64,000 nucleotides of DNA from contig JAEUPD010000166.1 in assembly GCA_016788525.1 (NCBI GenBank), positions 1 to 64,000 of the forward strand, given 5' to 3'. This document shows positions 20,359 through 29,999 of the stretch, one piece after another. The stretch comes from Rubrivivax sp. (GTDB lineage Bacteria; Pseudomonadota; Gammaproteobacteria; Burkholderiales; Burkholderiaceae_C). The notes under the pieces are model-generated. The model did not search any database. It was not told the DNA's origin and saw only the letters and a list, made by a program, of their open reading frames with translations. The position numbers and the translations under genes are program-made. Position 1 is the first letter of the stretch. Every line of letters begins with the position of its first letter.

Positions 20359-21089
20359 AGGCCGCCGCCACGGTGCCCAAGGCGCGCGAGGTCGAGCCGG
20401 GGCTGTTCATCCGCGGCATCACGCTGCCGCTGCGGCTGGCCGACTTCAAGCTCGTGGCGTTCGACATGGACTCCACGCTGATCAACATCGAGTGCGTCGA
20501 CGAGATCGCCGAAGCCGCCGGCCGCCGAGCCGAGGTGGCCGCCATCACCGAGGCAGCCATGCGCGGCGAGATCACCGACTACAAGCACAGCCTGCGCCGC
20601 CGCCTGGCGCTGCTGCAGGGCGTGCCCGAGAGCGCACTGGCCCAGGTCTACGCCAACAAGCTGCGGCTGAACCCCGGTGTCGAGACCTTCGTGCAGGCGT
20701 GCCAGCAGGCCGGGCTGAAGACGCTGCTCATCTCCGGCGGCTTCACCTACTTCAGCGAACGTGTGCGCGAGCGGCTGAAGCTGGACTTCGCGCGCGCCAA
20801 CATGCTCGAGGTGGTGAACGGCCGGCTCACCGGCCTGCTGCTGGAACGCCCCTGGGGCGAGATCGTCGACGGCGCGGAGAAGAAGCGCGTGCTGCTCGAG
20901 GTGTGCGAGCTGATGGGCATTCCCGCCGCGCAGGCCATCGCCGTGGGCGACGGCGCCAACGACCTGCCGATGATGCAGGTGGCCGGCCTGTCCATCGCCT
21001 ATCACTCCAAGCCCGCGGTGCGCGAACAGGCAATGCTGTCGATCACCCAAGGCGGCATGGACCGCGCACTGGCCCTGTTCGAGGCCTGA
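20355..21089 (+). CDS. serB: Phosphoserine phosphatase SerB
   Basis: 244 residues; the ATG overlaps the mfd stop (ATGA). A HAD phosphatase: nucleophile motif FDMDSTLIN (D37, D39), motif II LLISGGFTYFSERV, and motif III/IV VGDGANDLPMMQVAGL. It removes phosphate from O-phosphoserine in the last step of serine synthesis. It is shorter than E. coli SerB because it lacks the N-terminal ACT-like region, as is usual in betaproteobacteria. Confidence 0.94.
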   Translation: MKAAATVPKAREVEPGLFIRGITLPLRLADFKLVAFDMDSTLINIECVDEIAEAAGRRAEVAAITEAAMRGEITDYKHSLRRRLALLQGVPESALAQVYANKLRLNPGVETFVQACQQAGLKTLLISGGFTYFSERVRERLKLDFARANMLEVVNGRLTGLLLERPWGEIVDGAEKKRVLLEVCELMGIPAAQAIAVGDGANDLPMMQVAGLSIAYHSKPAVREQAMLSITQGGMDRALALFEA

Positions 21090-21143
21090 GCCGCTCCAGG
21101 GCGGGCGCGCTCAGCCTCGCGTCCGACCCGCACCGGCCGGAGC

Positions 21144-22043
21144 TCAGTCCGACTTGAAGACCAGCTGCACGCGGTGCGGCCGCGGCGCGGGCTGCGGGCT
21201 GTAGCGCCACTGCTCCACGGCGCTCACGATGAGCGGCACGATCTGCCGCGGCACCGGCGGAAGCACCTGCACGGCATCGACCGAACCATCGGCCTGTATC
21301 ACGAACTGCACGGACACCTCGGGGCGCGCGAGCTGCTCGATCAGCCTCGGACCGACTTCCGGCTCGACCATGCGCAGCAAGTGCGGCGCCGCGGCGGGGC
21401 CTGCGCGCGGCAGCACCGCCGGCGCGTCGGGCAGCGATGGCACCCGTGGCAGGTCCGCCGCGGCAGGCACCGGGGCCGCGCCGCGCGACAGCGGCGCCAG
21501 CGGCGTCATGTCGATGCCGGCGCTGCGCGCCGGCACTTCAGCCTGCAGCGTGCGCACGGTGACCACGTCGCCTTCGCGCGCCCCACCGGGTGGCGGCACC
21601 GCGTTTCGCACGGGCACCGGCAGCGGGGGCGCCGCGGCCCGCGTTTCCGCGCGCACCGCCTCGGCCGGGGCGCCGCGCGGCGCGGCCGGTCGCCTTGCTG
21701 GCGGCTCGGCTTCGCCGGTCGGCTCGGGCTCGATGCGCCGGCGCACCTTGGAGGCTTCGAGGATGGCGCGCAACGGCGAATCGGCAGCGCGCTGGGCGCG
21801 CTGCATCGCCGCTTCGGATGCGGCCCGGGCGCTTTCGGGCGCGGCAGCTCGCGGACCCGGGGCGCCGGCCGGCGCCGAAGCGCCGGCGGCGGCGGAGGCG
21901 GCAGTAGAGGCTGCAGTGGAGGCTGCAGATGGGGCGGCAGCCGCCCTCACGGTCTGTGCGGGCAGCGGCGCAGGCAGCAGCCCGGCCGCCGGCACGTACA
22001 CCACGGCACGCAACAGCCAGCGCCAGACACCACCCACGGCCAT
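21144..22043 (-). CDS. TonB-like protein with long Ala/Pro linker
   Basis: 299 residues. A hydrophobic N terminus (WLLRAVVYVPAAGLLPAPL) could be a signal anchor. Then about 190 residues of Ala/Pro/Arg-rich low-complexity sequence, and a C-terminal TonB-type domain (about 220-299) with VSVQFVIQADGSVDAVQVLP, IVSAVEQWRYSPQP and HRVQLVFKSD. TonB C-terminal domains contact TonB-dependent receptors or act as stand-alone periplasmic binding modules. No exbB/exbD pair is present, so calling it the main energy transducer would be premature. An iron-binding protein gene lies next to it on the same strand. Confidence 0.7.
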   Translation of the reverse strand: MAVGGVWRWLLRAVVYVPAAGLLPAPLPAQTVRAAAAPSAASTAASTAASAAAGASAPAGAPGPRAAAPESARAASEAAMQRAQRAADSPLRAILEASKVRRRIEPEPTGEAEPPARRPAAPRGAPAEAVRAETRAAAPPLPVPVRNAVPPPGGAREGDVVTVRTLQAEVPARSAGIDMTPLAPLSRGAAPVPAAADLPRVPSLPDAPAVLPRAGPAAAPHLLRMVEPEVGPRLIEQLARPEVSVQFVIQADGSVDAVQVLPPVPRQIVPLIVSAVEQWRYSPQPAPRPHRVQLVFKSD

Positions 22044-22281
22044 GCACCCCTCCTGGCCAAGATCTCGGCGCCGGCAGCGGCGCGGCGGAACATCCGGCCC
22101 GTTCGGCCCATGGGGCCGGCCCGGCCCCGGCCCATCAGATTGCCGGGCAGGCGGCCACGGCGCGGAGGGGTGGAATTCTAGGAGGAGCCACCCTTCGGGC
22201 GGCCCCTCTCGAAGCAGCTCGCCCGCGGTCTGAGCGTGGGGGGTGAGAAATCCGAGGCAGACGAGGGGAACCCGAGGCCTC
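22044..22281. other. Non-coding stretch between iron-binding protein and TonB-like gene
   Basis: 238 bp with no believable gene. It holds a short imperfect hairpin near 22183-22202 (GCCACCC/GGGCGGC around TTC) that could end the iron-binding protein transcript on the minus strand, although no U-tract follows. Nothing else stands out. Confidence 0.4.
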
Positions 22282-23346
22282 CTACTTGAAGCCCACGCGA
22301 TCGAGCATCTGCTGAACCTGCGCAGCCGCTGCGCCCACCTTGGCGATCGGCACCGTCTCGGCCTTGAAGGTGCCCAAGGCCGCCAACGCCGGGTTGTCCG
22401 TGCGCACGCCGGGCACGGCCGGGTACTCGTTGTTGCCGTCCGCCAGCAGGCGCTGGGCGTCGTCGCTCGTCAGGTACTCGATGAACGCCACCGCCGCTTC
22501 ACGGTTCTTCGCGCTGCGCGCCACGCCAGCGCCGGAGATGTTGACGTGGGTGCCGGCGCCGGCCTGGTCGGGGAAGACCATGCCCACTTTGGCGACCAGG
22601 TCGCGGTCAGCCGCCGCCGCGCTACGCATCAAACGCGCGAAGTAGTAGGTGTTGGTCACGGCCACCGCGCACTCACCGGCGGCCACCGCGCGGATCTGGT
22701 CGGTGTCGCCGCCCTTCGGGGCCCGGGCCAGGTTGCCAGCCACGCCCTGGAGCCAGGCCTGCGTCTGCGTGCTTCCACGTCGCTCGAGCACCGAGCCGAA
22801 CAGGCTGAGGTTGTACGGGTGCGAGCCCGAGCGGATGCACACCTTGCCCTTGAGCGCCGGCGATGCCAGCTTCTCGTAGCTGTCCACGTCTGCCGCCTTC
22901 AGCTGGGTCTTGTCGTAGACGATGACCCGGGCGCGCGTGGACACGCCCACCCACTGCGGGCCCTGCCCGGCGTCCGCGCCACGCAGGGCGGGCGGGATGC
23001 GCTTGCTGACCACCTCGGACTTCAGCGGCTGGAACAGCCCGTCCTGTTCGCCGCGCCACAGCCTGGCGGCGTCGACGAGCAGGATCACGTCGGCCGGGCT
23101 GGCTGCGCCCTCTGCCTTCAGGCGCGCCAGGATGCCCGCGTCGTCTGCCTCGACCCGGTTGATGCGGATGCCGGTGGCGCGCGTGAAGTTGGCATACAGC
23201 GCCTCGTCGGTCTGGTAGTGGCGCGCCGAGTACAGGTTGACCACCCGCTCCTGGGCTGCCGCCTGCGAGGCGGCCAGCAGCAGGGTCGCCCCCAGGGTGG
23301 CCAGGGTGGCAAGGCGGTTCGCGAGGGTGTTGTGGCTGGTTCGCAT
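22282..23346 (-). CDS. Fe(3+) ABC transporter substrate-binding protein (FbpA/FutA type)
   Basis: 354 residues from the ATG at 23346; upstream in-frame codons belong to the promoter. A signal peptide (LATLATLGATLLLAASQAAAQ) precedes the mature start ERVVNLYSARHYQTDEALY. The adjacent tyrosines 234-235 in TNTYYFARLM are the family's ferric-ion ligands. The protein would deliver Fe3+ to an inner-membrane ABC permease, but no permease or ATPase gene is adjacent. A Fur-box-like sequence overlaps the predicted -35 element, which supports iron-repressed expression. It follows hrpA on the same strand after 99 bp but has its own promoter. Confidence 0.92.
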   Translation of the reverse strand: MRTSHNTLANRLATLATLGATLLLAASQAAAQERVVNLYSARHYQTDEALYANFTRATGIRINRVEADDAGILARLKAEGAASPADVILLVDAARLWRGEQDGLFQPLKSEVVSKRIPPALRGADAGQGPQWVGVSTRARVIVYDKTQLKAADVDSYEKLASPALKGKVCIRSGSHPYNLSLFGSVLERRGSTQTQAWLQGVAGNLARAPKGGDTDQIRAVAAGECAVAVTNTYYFARLMRSAAAADRDLVAKVGMVFPDQAGAGTHVNISGAGVARSAKNREAAVAFIEYLTSDDAQRLLADGNNEYPAVPGVRTDNPALAALGTFKAETVPIAKVGAAAAQVQQMLDRVGFK

Positions 23347-23383
23347 GGCAACTGACACTGAGGGGGGAGTGGCAATGCGGGGC

Positions 23384-23416
23384 AGTCTACCGCAATTGCG
23401 AATCATTGTCATTTGC
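23384..23416 (-). promoter_or_regulatory. Promoter with Fur-box-like operator
   Basis: Read on the minus strand: ATGACA (23407-23412), a 17-bp spacer, and TAGACT (23384-23389) resemble -35 and -10 elements. GCAAATGACAATGATTCGC (23398-23416) agrees with the 19-bp Fur consensus GATAATGATAATCATTATC at 13 positions and covers the -35. The AT-rich composition stands out from its surroundings. Regulation by Fur is inferred. Confidence 0.6.
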
Positions 23417-23445
23417 GATAAATCAATCCGCGGCAGGCGGCAGCC

Positions 23446-26400
23446 TCATGCTTCGATCTGGGCCCACACCTTCTCCAGGCGCTTGGCGCTCACCGGCTGG
23501 GGCGTGCGCAGCTCCTGGGCGAACAGGCTCACGCGCAGCTCTTCCAGCAGCCAGCGGTACTCGTCGAGCCGGGTGTGCGCCGTTCCACGCAGCTCCGCCT
23601 GCCGGCGCAACCAGCGCTGCTCCAACGGGCGCACCTCCGCCAGCCGGGCCGCGTCGCGCGCCGGGTCGGCGCGCAGCTTGTCCAGCCGCATGACCACGGC
23701 TTTCAGGTAGCGCGGCAGGTGCTGCAGCTGGACCCAGGGCGTCGCGACCAGGAAGCGCCTGGGCACCAGCCGCAGCAGCTGTGCCGTCACATCGTCAGCC
23801 ACCTCGCGCGGGGCCCGCGAGTCGCGCAGCTTGCGCAACGCCAGCGCGTGCTCGGCCAGCACCGCCTGCGCCTGCCGCGCAACCTCCTGCGCGATGAGCA
23901 CCAGCCGCGCGCGGCCTTCTTCCAGCCGGCGCCGGAAGGACTCGGCGTCTTCGGGCAGCGGCGGGGCCAGGAACGCGCGGTCCAGCGCGACGGCAATGAC
24001 CTGCTCACGCAGTTCCTCGGCAGTACCCAGCGGCATGAAGGCAGCGACGATGCCCTGCCACCCGGGAAGGCCCTTGTCCAACTGCTTCAGCGGCTCGCGC
24101 AACTGCAGCGCGAAGAGCCGTCGCAGTCCGGCGCGGTGCCGCTGGGCCGCGACCTCGGGCTCGTCGAACACCTCGACACTCACAGCATCGCCCTCATCGA
24201 CCAGCGCCGGGAAGCCCACCAGCACCTGCGAGTCGCGGCGCACCTCCATCAACTCGGGCAGTTCGCCAAAGGTCCACGCAGTGTGCCGGGCGGGCGGCAC
24301 AGCGCCCACGGCAGGAGCTGCCTCGACGACGGGCCGTGCCGGCGCAGACTGCGCAGCGCCCGCGGCTTGGACGCCCCCCTGCGGCCGCACGGAACCGCGG
24401 CGCCCTTCGTCGCCGGCCGCCGCCCGATCGGCCTCGGCCCCCGGCAGCCGCGCCGCTGCCGCGGGGCCGGCAGCATCGGCACGCTTCAACGCAGCCAGCG
24501 CCTGGAACGCGCTGCGCGCCTGCGCCCCCCACTGCGCCTTCAGCGCCGCCAAGTCGCGCCCCATGCCGAGTTGGCGCCCGTGCTCGTCCACGACGGCAAG
24601 GTTCATGAACAGGTGGGCGCCGAGCTGCTCGATCTTGAAGTCCGCGCGCTGGACGGGGAGTTGGGCGCGCTCGCGCACCGCCCTCAGCAATGCCTCGACC
24701 AGGCTGCCCTCGGCAAAGGCGACGCCCCGCGCGAAGGCCTCGGCAAACTCCGGCAGCGGCACCAGCCGGGCCCGCGGCTTCTGCGGCAGGCTCTTCACCA
24801 GGGCCTGCACCTTGGCGGCCAGCATGCCCGGCACAAGCCACTCGCATCGTTCCTCGTTCACCTGGTTGAGTGCGTAGATCGGCACGGTGACCGTCAGGCC
24901 ATCGCGCGCGTCGCCCGGCTCGTGCAGGTAGCTCGCCGCACAGTCGATGCCGCCCAGGCGGATCTGCTTGGGATAGGCCTCGGTGGTGACGCCAGCCGCC
25001 TCGTGCCGCATCAGCTCGTCGCGCGTCAGTTGCAGCAGCCTGGGCTCGCGGCGGCTGGCCTCGCGGTACCAGCGTTCGAAGGTCGCGCCGCCCACCACGT
25101 CGGGCGGCAGCTTGGCGTCGTAGAAGGCGTGGATCAGCGCCTCGTCGACCAGCACGTCCTGGCGCCGCGCCTTGTGTTCCAGCTCCTGCACCTCGCGCAG
25201 CATGCGGCGGTTGTGTGCAAGGAAGGGGTACCGGGCCTCCCAGACCTCGGGCTCGGTGAGCGAGGCCACCAGGGCCTCGCGGATGAACACCTCGCGCGCC
25301 CCGGCCGTGTCCACGTTGGCATAGTTCACGCGGCGGTTGCTGTAGATGACGATGCCGTAAAGCGTCGCACGCTCCAGCGCCACCACCTCGGCGGCCTTCT
25401 TCTCCCAGTGCGGGTCGAGCAGCTGCTTCTTCAGCAGGTGCCCCGCCAGCGGCGGGATCCATTGCGGTTCGATGGCCGCGATGCCGCGGCCGAACAGGCG
25501 CGTGGTCTCCACCAGCTCGGCGGCGACGATCCAGCGCCCAGGCTTGCGCGCCAGGTTCGCCCCCGGGTGGCGCCAGAACTTGATGCCTCGCGCCCCGAGG
25601 TACCAGTCGTCGTCGTCGGCCTTGCACCCGATGTTGCCGAGCAGTCCTGCCAGCAGCGACAGGTGCACCTGCTCGTAGGTGGCCGGGGCGCCGTTGAGCC
25701 GCCAGCCCTGCTCGGCCACCACGGTGTGCAGCTGCGCGTGCACGTCGCGCCACTCGCGCACGCGGCGCGGGCTGATGAAGTGCTCGCGCAGGCGTTGCTC
25801 CTGCTGCCGATTGGACAGCTTGTGCTGGTCGACCTGCTGCGCTTTCTCTCCGGCGAGGGCATGGCCGTGCACGCCGCGGCCGGCCTCGATCCAGCGCCAC
25901 AGCGCCAGCGTGCCCATGAATTCGCTCTTCTCGTCGTCGAAGGGCTTGTGCCGCTGGTCGGCGGCCTGCTGCTGCTCCAGCGGCCGGTCGCGCACATCCT
26001 GCACGCTCAGCGCCGCGGCGATCACCAGCACCTCGGTGAGCGCGTCGCGCTCGCGCGCCGCGAGGATCATGCGGCCCACGCGCGGGTCCAGCGGCAGCCG
26101 TGCGAGTTCGCGCCCGGTGTCGGTGAGCTCGTTGTCCTCGTCGACCGCGCCAAGCTCGGCCAGCAGCGCATAGCCGTCGGCGATGGCCTTCCTCGGTGGC
26201 GCCTCGAGGAACGGAAAGTCCTCCACGCGCCCCAGGTGCAGTGCCTTCATGCGCAGGATGACGCCGGCCAGCGAGCTGCGCAGGATCTCCGGGTCGGTGA
26301 AGCGCGGCCGGGCGGCGAAGTCCCGCTCGTCGTACAGCCGGATGCAGATGCCGTCGGCGACCCGCCCGCAGCGGCCGGCGCGCTGGCTGGCCGCCGCCTG

Positions 26401-27495
26401 GCTGATGGCCTCGACCTGCAACTGCTCGACCTTGCTGCGGTAGCTGTAGCGCTTGATGCGGGCCAGCCCCGGGTCGATGACGTAGCGGATGCCCGGCACC
26501 GTGAGCGAGGTCTCGGCGACGTTGGTGGCCAGCACGATGCGCCGCCCGTGGCTGGGCGCGAACACACGGTCCTGCTCGGCCTGCGACAGCCGCGCGAAGA
26601 GCGGCAGGATCTCCGCCGGCGGGCCACCCGCACCGGCCGGCCCGGTGCGCTGGGCCTGCGCCAGGTGCCGCCGCAGGTGATCGGCACAGTCGCGAATCTC
26701 ACGCTCCCCGGGCAGGAAGACGAGGATGTCGCCGCCGGCCTGCGGGCCACGCCACAGTTCGTCCACCGCCGCGGCCACTGCGTCGTCTGGGCCGAGGTCG
26801 CGGCTTTCCTCGAAGGGCCGCCAGCGCTGTTCCACCGGATAGAGGCGCCCGCTCACGGCGATCACCGGCGCCGGCCCGCGCGCGCTGGCGAAGTGTTGCG
26901 CGAAGCGCTCGGCGTCGATGGTGGCCGAGGTGACGATGACCTTGAGGTCAGGTCGCCGCGGCAGCAGCTGGCGCAGGTAGCCGAGCAGGAAATCGATGTT
27001 CAGGCTGCGCTCGTGCGCCTCGTCGATGATCAGCGTGTCGTAGGCGCGCAGCTCGGGGTCGCCCTGCGTCTCGGCCAGCAGGATGCCGTCGGTCATCAGC
27101 TTGACGCTGGCGCCGGGCTGCAGGCGATCTTGGAAACGCACCTTGAAGCCCACCACCTCGCCCAGCGGCGTGTTCAGCTCCTCGGCGATGCGCTTGGCGA
27201 CGCTGGCCGCCGCGATGCGCCGCGGCTGCGTGTGGCCGATGAGCCCGCGGCCGCCGGCGCCCAGCCCACGACCGAGCTCCAGCGCGATCTTCGGCAGTTG
27301 GGTGGTCTTGCCCGATCCCGTCTCGCCACTGACGACGATCACCGCGTGCTCGCGAAGCGCCCGCGAAATCTCGGCCCGCCGCGCCGAGACGGGCAGCGAT
27401 TCGGGGTAGGTGATGCGCGGGACCGGCGTCGCGGGGCGCACATGGCGTGTGCCGCGACTCGCAGGCTCGCGCCGGGCGGCAGGCGCGTCGGACAC
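23446..27495 (-). CDS. hrpA: ATP-dependent RNA helicase HrpA
   Basis: About 1349 residues from a GTG at 27495; another GTG at 27564 would lie inside a hairpin and is less likely. A DEAH-box helicase of HrpA length. Walker A GETGSGKTTQLP (57-68), DEAHERS, TSATID, and motif VI SQRAGRCGRVADGICIRLY. The helicase core is followed by HA2 and OB domains and the long DUF3418 C terminus typical of HrpA. E. coli HrpA helps resolve collided ribosomes and processes some mRNAs. Two Ala/Arg-rich insertions near the C-terminal third (24300-24480) are low complexity. Confidence 0.95.
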   Translation of the reverse strand: MSDAPAARREPASRGTRHVRPATPVPRITYPESLPVSARRAEISRALREHAVIVVSGETGSGKTTQLPKIALELGRGLGAGGRGLIGHTQPRRIAAASVAKRIAEELNTPLGEVVGFKVRFQDRLQPGASVKLMTDGILLAETQGDPELRAYDTLIIDEAHERSLNIDFLLGYLRQLLPRRPDLKVIVTSATIDAERFAQHFASARGPAPVIAVSGRLYPVEQRWRPFEESRDLGPDDAVAAAVDELWRGPQAGGDILVFLPGEREIRDCADHLRRHLAQAQRTGPAGAGGPPAEILPLFARLSQAEQDRVFAPSHGRRIVLATNVAETSLTVPGIRYVIDPGLARIKRYSYRSKVEQLQVEAISQAAASQRAGRCGRVADGICIRLYDERDFAARPRFTDPEILRSSLAGVILRMKALHLGRVEDFPFLEAPPRKAIADGYALLAELGAVDEDNELTDTGRELARLPLDPRVGRMILAARERDALTEVLVIAAALSVQDVRDRPLEQQQAADQRHKPFDDEKSEFMGTLALWRWIEAGRGVHGHALAGEKAQQVDQHKLSNRQQEQRLREHFISPRRVREWRDVHAQLHTVVAEQGWRLNGAPATYEQVHLSLLAGLLGNIGCKADDDDWYLGARGIKFWRHPGANLARKPGRWIVAAELVETTRLFGRGIAAIEPQWIPPLAGHLLKKQLLDPHWEKKAAEVVALERATLYGIVIYSNRRVNYANVDTAGAREVFIREALVASLTEPEVWEARYPFLAHNRRMLREVQELEHKARRQDVLVDEALIHAFYDAKLPPDVVGGATFERWYREASRREPRLLQLTRDELMRHEAAGVTTEAYPKQIRLGGIDCAASYLHEPGDARDGLTVTVPIYALNQVNEERCEWLVPGMLAAKVQALVKSLPQKPRARLVPLPEFAEAFARGVAFAEGSLVEALLRAVRERAQLPVQRADFKIEQLGAHLFMNLAVVDEHGRQLGMGRDLAALKAQWGAQARSAFQALAALKRADAAGPAAAARLPGAEADRAAAGDEGRRGSVRPQGGVQAAGAAQSAPARPVVEAAPAVGAVPPARHTAWTFGELPELMEVRRDSQVLVGFPALVDEGDAVSVEVFDEPEVAAQRHRAGLRRLFALQLREPLKQLDKGLPGWQGIVAAFMPLGTAEELREQVIAVALDRAFLAPPLPEDAESFRRRLEEGRARLVLIAQEVARQAQAVLAEHALALRKLRDSRAPREVADDVTAQLLRLVPRRFLVATPWVQLQHLPRYLKAVVMRLDKLRADPARDAARLAEVRPLEQRWLRRQAELRGTAHTRLDEYRWLLEELRVSLFAQELRTPQPVSAKRLEKVWAQIEA

Positions 27496-27557
27496 GGGGC
27501 GCGGATTATCCCGGCGCCCCGCCCGGCCGCCCGGAGCCGCCCAGGCCGCACCGCTCG

Positions 27558-27579
27558 ACGCCACCCGCTCCGGTGGCGT
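27558..27579 (-). terminator. Hairpin after the VOC gene
   Basis: ACGCCACC (27558-27565) and GGTGGCGT (27572-27579) form an 8-bp perfect stem with a 6-nt loop, 8 nt beyond the stop of the VOC gene and upstream of hrpA. There is no T-run, so termination is plausible but not certain. Confidence 0.45.
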
Positions 27580-27586
27580 GACTCGC

Positions 27587-27991
27587 TCAGCCCGGCATGC
27601 TGTACTGCATGACGTTGATGGTGGCGCCCTGCGGGTCGGCCACCACCGCGAAGCGGCCCACGTTGGGCACCTCCATCACGGGCGCCACCACCTTGCCGCC
27701 CAGTGCCGTGGCCTGCTTCAGCGTGGCCTCGATGTCGGCCACTGTCACGTAGGCGCACCACATCGGTGGCATGCCGGCGGCCGGCGCCGGCGTCTTCATG
27801 ATGCCGCCGACGGCGGTGTCGCCGACCTTGGCCACACGGTACACGCCCATCTCGGCGCTCATGTTCATTTCGTCGAACCCCCAGCCAAACAGCTTGCCGT
27901 AGAAGGCACTGGCAGCTTGCGGGTCGGTGGTCATCAGCTCGGTCCAGCTGAAGGCGCCCGGGGTCTTGTAGACGTCGGCGTACTCTTTCAT
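27587..27991 (-). CDS. VOC family (glyoxalase-fold) protein
   Basis: 134 residues, one vicinal-oxygen-chelate module. GAFSWTELMTTDPQAASAFY, LFGWGFDEM and the closing FAVVADPQGATINVMQY are typical of the small glyoxalase/bleomycin-resistance-like proteins of this subgroup. No substrate can be assigned. An ATG at 27991 is preceded by GGAGAGC. It is divergent from argA across about 225 bp that contain no other recognisable gene. Confidence 0.85.
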   Translation of the reverse strand: MKEYADVYKTPGAFSWTELMTTDPQAASAFYGKLFGWGFDEMNMSAEMGVYRVAKVGDTAVGGIMKTPAPAAGMPPMWCAYVTVADIEATLKQATALGGKVVAPVMEVPNVGRFAVVADPQGATINVMQYSMPG

Positions 27992-28217
27992 GGCGCTCTC
28001 CTGGCCGCGCGCGGCGGCGGTGAAATCGTGGGACGGCCATGCTGTTGCGCACGAGTCGCCCGGTCAAGGGCCATTGAACCTGTCGGCCAGCGCGCACTTG
28101 CGCGCCACCCGGTCCGGCCGAGCGCGCCGAATGCGCCTTGGGCCGGGGCCCACGGCGGGACCCCTCGGGCACAATGCCCCGGCCCCGCGGCGTGCGCCAC
28201 ATCCCGCCCCGAGGGCC

Positions 28218-29567
28218 ATGCCCGCGATGAGCCTCGTCTTTCCCCACACCTTCGTCCCCTGGTTCCGCGCCGTCGCGCCGTACATCCACATGTACCGCGG
28301 CAAGACCTTCGTGGTGGCGCTGGCCGGCGAGGCCATCGCCGCCGGCAAGCTCGAGGTCTTCGTGCAGGACCTCGCCATCCTGCACGCCATGGGGCTGAAG
28401 ATCGTGCTCGTGCACGGCTTCCGGCCGCAGGTCAGCGAACAACTGGCGGCCAAGGGGCATGCCTCGCGGTACCACAAGGGCGTTCGCATCACCGACGCCG
28501 TGGCGCTTGATGCGGCGCAGGAGGCCGCCGGCCAGCTGCGCTTCGAGATCGAGGCGGCGTTCTCGCAGGGCCTGCCCAACACGCCGATGGCCAACGCCAC
28601 GGTGCGCGTGGTGTCGGGCAACTTCCTCACCGCGCGTCCGGTGGGCATCGTCGATGGCGTCGACATGATGCACAGCGGCCTGGTGCGCCGCGTCGACGGC
28701 GCCGCCATCCAGCGCGCCATCGAGAACGGCGCCATCGTGCTGCTGTCGCCGTTCGGCTTCTCGCCCACCGGCGAGGCGTTCAACCTGACGATGGAAGACG
28801 TGGCCACCGCCACCGCCATTGCGCTGCAGGCCGACAAGCTGCTGTTCATGACCGAGATCCCGGGCATCCGCGAGCGCCTGGACGACCTCGAGAGCCCGAT
28901 CGACACCGAGCTCGTGCTCGCCGACGCGCGCCGGCTGCTGGCGCAGCTGCCTGCCGCCACTGCGCCCACCGACCTCGCACACTACCTCGGCTACTGCGTG
29001 CGCGCCTGCGAAGGCGGCGTCGAGCGCTCGCACATCCTGCCCTTTGCCACCGACGGCGCGCTGCTGCTCGAGTGCTTCACGCACGACGGCGTGGGCACCA
29101 TGGTGGTGGACGAGAAGCTCGAAAGCCTGCGCGAGGCCACCTCCGACGACGTGGGCGGCATCCTGCAGCTGATCGAGCCGTTCGAGCGCGACGGCACCCT
29201 GGTGCGCCGCGAGCGCACCGAGATCGAGCGCGAGATCGGCACCTACACCGTCATCGAACACGACGGCATCATCTTCGGCTGCGCGGCTTTGCACCCCTAC
29301 CCCGAAGCCCACACCGCCGAGATGGCCGCGCTCACCGTGAGCCCGCTGTCGCAGGGCCAGGGCGACGGCGAGCGGCTGCTCAAGCGCGTGGAACAGCGCG
29401 CCCGTGGCCTGGGGCTGGCCAGCCTCTTCGTGCTGACCACCCGAACCATGCATTGGTTCATCAAGCGCGGCTTCGTGCAGGTCGACCCGGACTGGCTGCC
29501 CGAGGCACGCAAGCGAAAATACAACTGGGACCGGCGCTCGCAGGTGCTGGTCAAGAGACTCGTCTAG
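28218..29567 (+). CDS. argA: N-acetylglutamate synthase ArgA
   Basis: 449 residues from the ATG at 28218; a second ATG three codons on (28227) has better spacing from GAGGG. The N-terminal amino-acid-kinase fold (RGKTFVVALAGEAI, VLVHGFRPQVSEQL) binds arginine, and the C-terminal GNAT domain (AEMAALTVSPLSQGQGDGER, LFVLTTRTMHWFIKRGF) transfers acetyl from acetyl-CoA to glutamate. This is the first step of arginine synthesis, normally feedback-inhibited by arginine. The tail RKRKYNWDRRSQVLVKRL is the usual end. Confidence 0.96.
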   Translation: MPAMSLVFPHTFVPWFRAVAPYIHMYRGKTFVVALAGEAIAAGKLEVFVQDLAILHAMGLKIVLVHGFRPQVSEQLAAKGHASRYHKGVRITDAVALDAAQEAAGQLRFEIEAAFSQGLPNTPMANATVRVVSGNFLTARPVGIVDGVDMMHSGLVRRVDGAAIQRAIENGAIVLLSPFGFSPTGEAFNLTMEDVATATAIALQADKLLFMTEIPGIRERLDDLESPIDTELVLADARRLLAQLPAATAPTDLAHYLGYCVRACEGGVERSHILPFATDGALLLECFTHDGVGTMVVDEKLESLREATSDDVGGILQLIEPFERDGTLVRRERTEIEREIGTYTVIEHDGIIFGCAALHPYPEAHTAEMAALTVSPLSQGQGDGERLLKRVEQRARGLGLASLFVLTTRTMHWFIKRGFVQVDPDWLPEARKRKYNWDRRSQVLVKRLV

Positions 29568-29650
29568 CCGGGTGCCGGCCGCGCGCCGCGCACCCGTCAC
29601 GCTTTCAGCCAATCGAAGGGGCCCCGGCGGCCCGAACGGAGTAGCCCGCA

Positions 29651-29926
29651 ATGGCCCGCATGGTGAACTGCATCCATCTGAAGAAGGAGGCCGAGGGCCT
29701 CTCGTTCGCGCCCTACCCGGGCGAGCTGGGCAAGCGCATCTATGACAACGTCAGCAAGGAGGCGTTCGAGATGTGGAAGCGCCACCAGACGATGCTGGTC
29801 AACGAGAACCGCCTGAACCTGGCCGACGCGCGTGCGCGCCAGTACCTGGCCCGCCAGATGGAGCAGTTCTTCTTCGGCGAGGGCGCCGAGAAGCCCGCCG
29901 GCTACGTACCGCCGGGGGCCGCCTGA
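29651..29926 (+). CDS. yggX: YggX-family oxidative damage protection protein
   Basis: 91 residues, the standard length. [17 protein letters not shown] contains the conserved Cys7, and [19 protein letters not shown] and [13 protein letters not shown] complete the family signature. YggX is a small cytosolic protein linked to Fe(II) handling and protection of Fe-S clusters against superoxide. It is 83 bp after argA on the same strand. Confidence 0.95.
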   Translation: MARMVNCIHLKKEAEGLSFAPYPGELGKRIYDNVSKEAFEMWKRHQTMLVNENRLNLADARARQYLARQMEQFFFGEGAEKPAGYVPPGAA

Positions 29927-29999
29927 ACGCGCGCCCGGCCCAGGTCGCCCACGGCGTGCCGTGGGTCCGCCGCGGAGCTTGTCCGGGCCGGTGCGCGAC

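Noticed and set aside
21144..22043. Main TonB energy transducer
   Set aside because: The C-terminal domain fits, but no exbB/exbD are present and the N terminus is not a typical TonB anchor, so only TonB-like is supported.
23575..27612. 1345-codon open frame antisense to hrpA
   Set aside because: Same artefact: composition is His/Arg/Gln-rich, and the opposite strand encodes a complete helicase.
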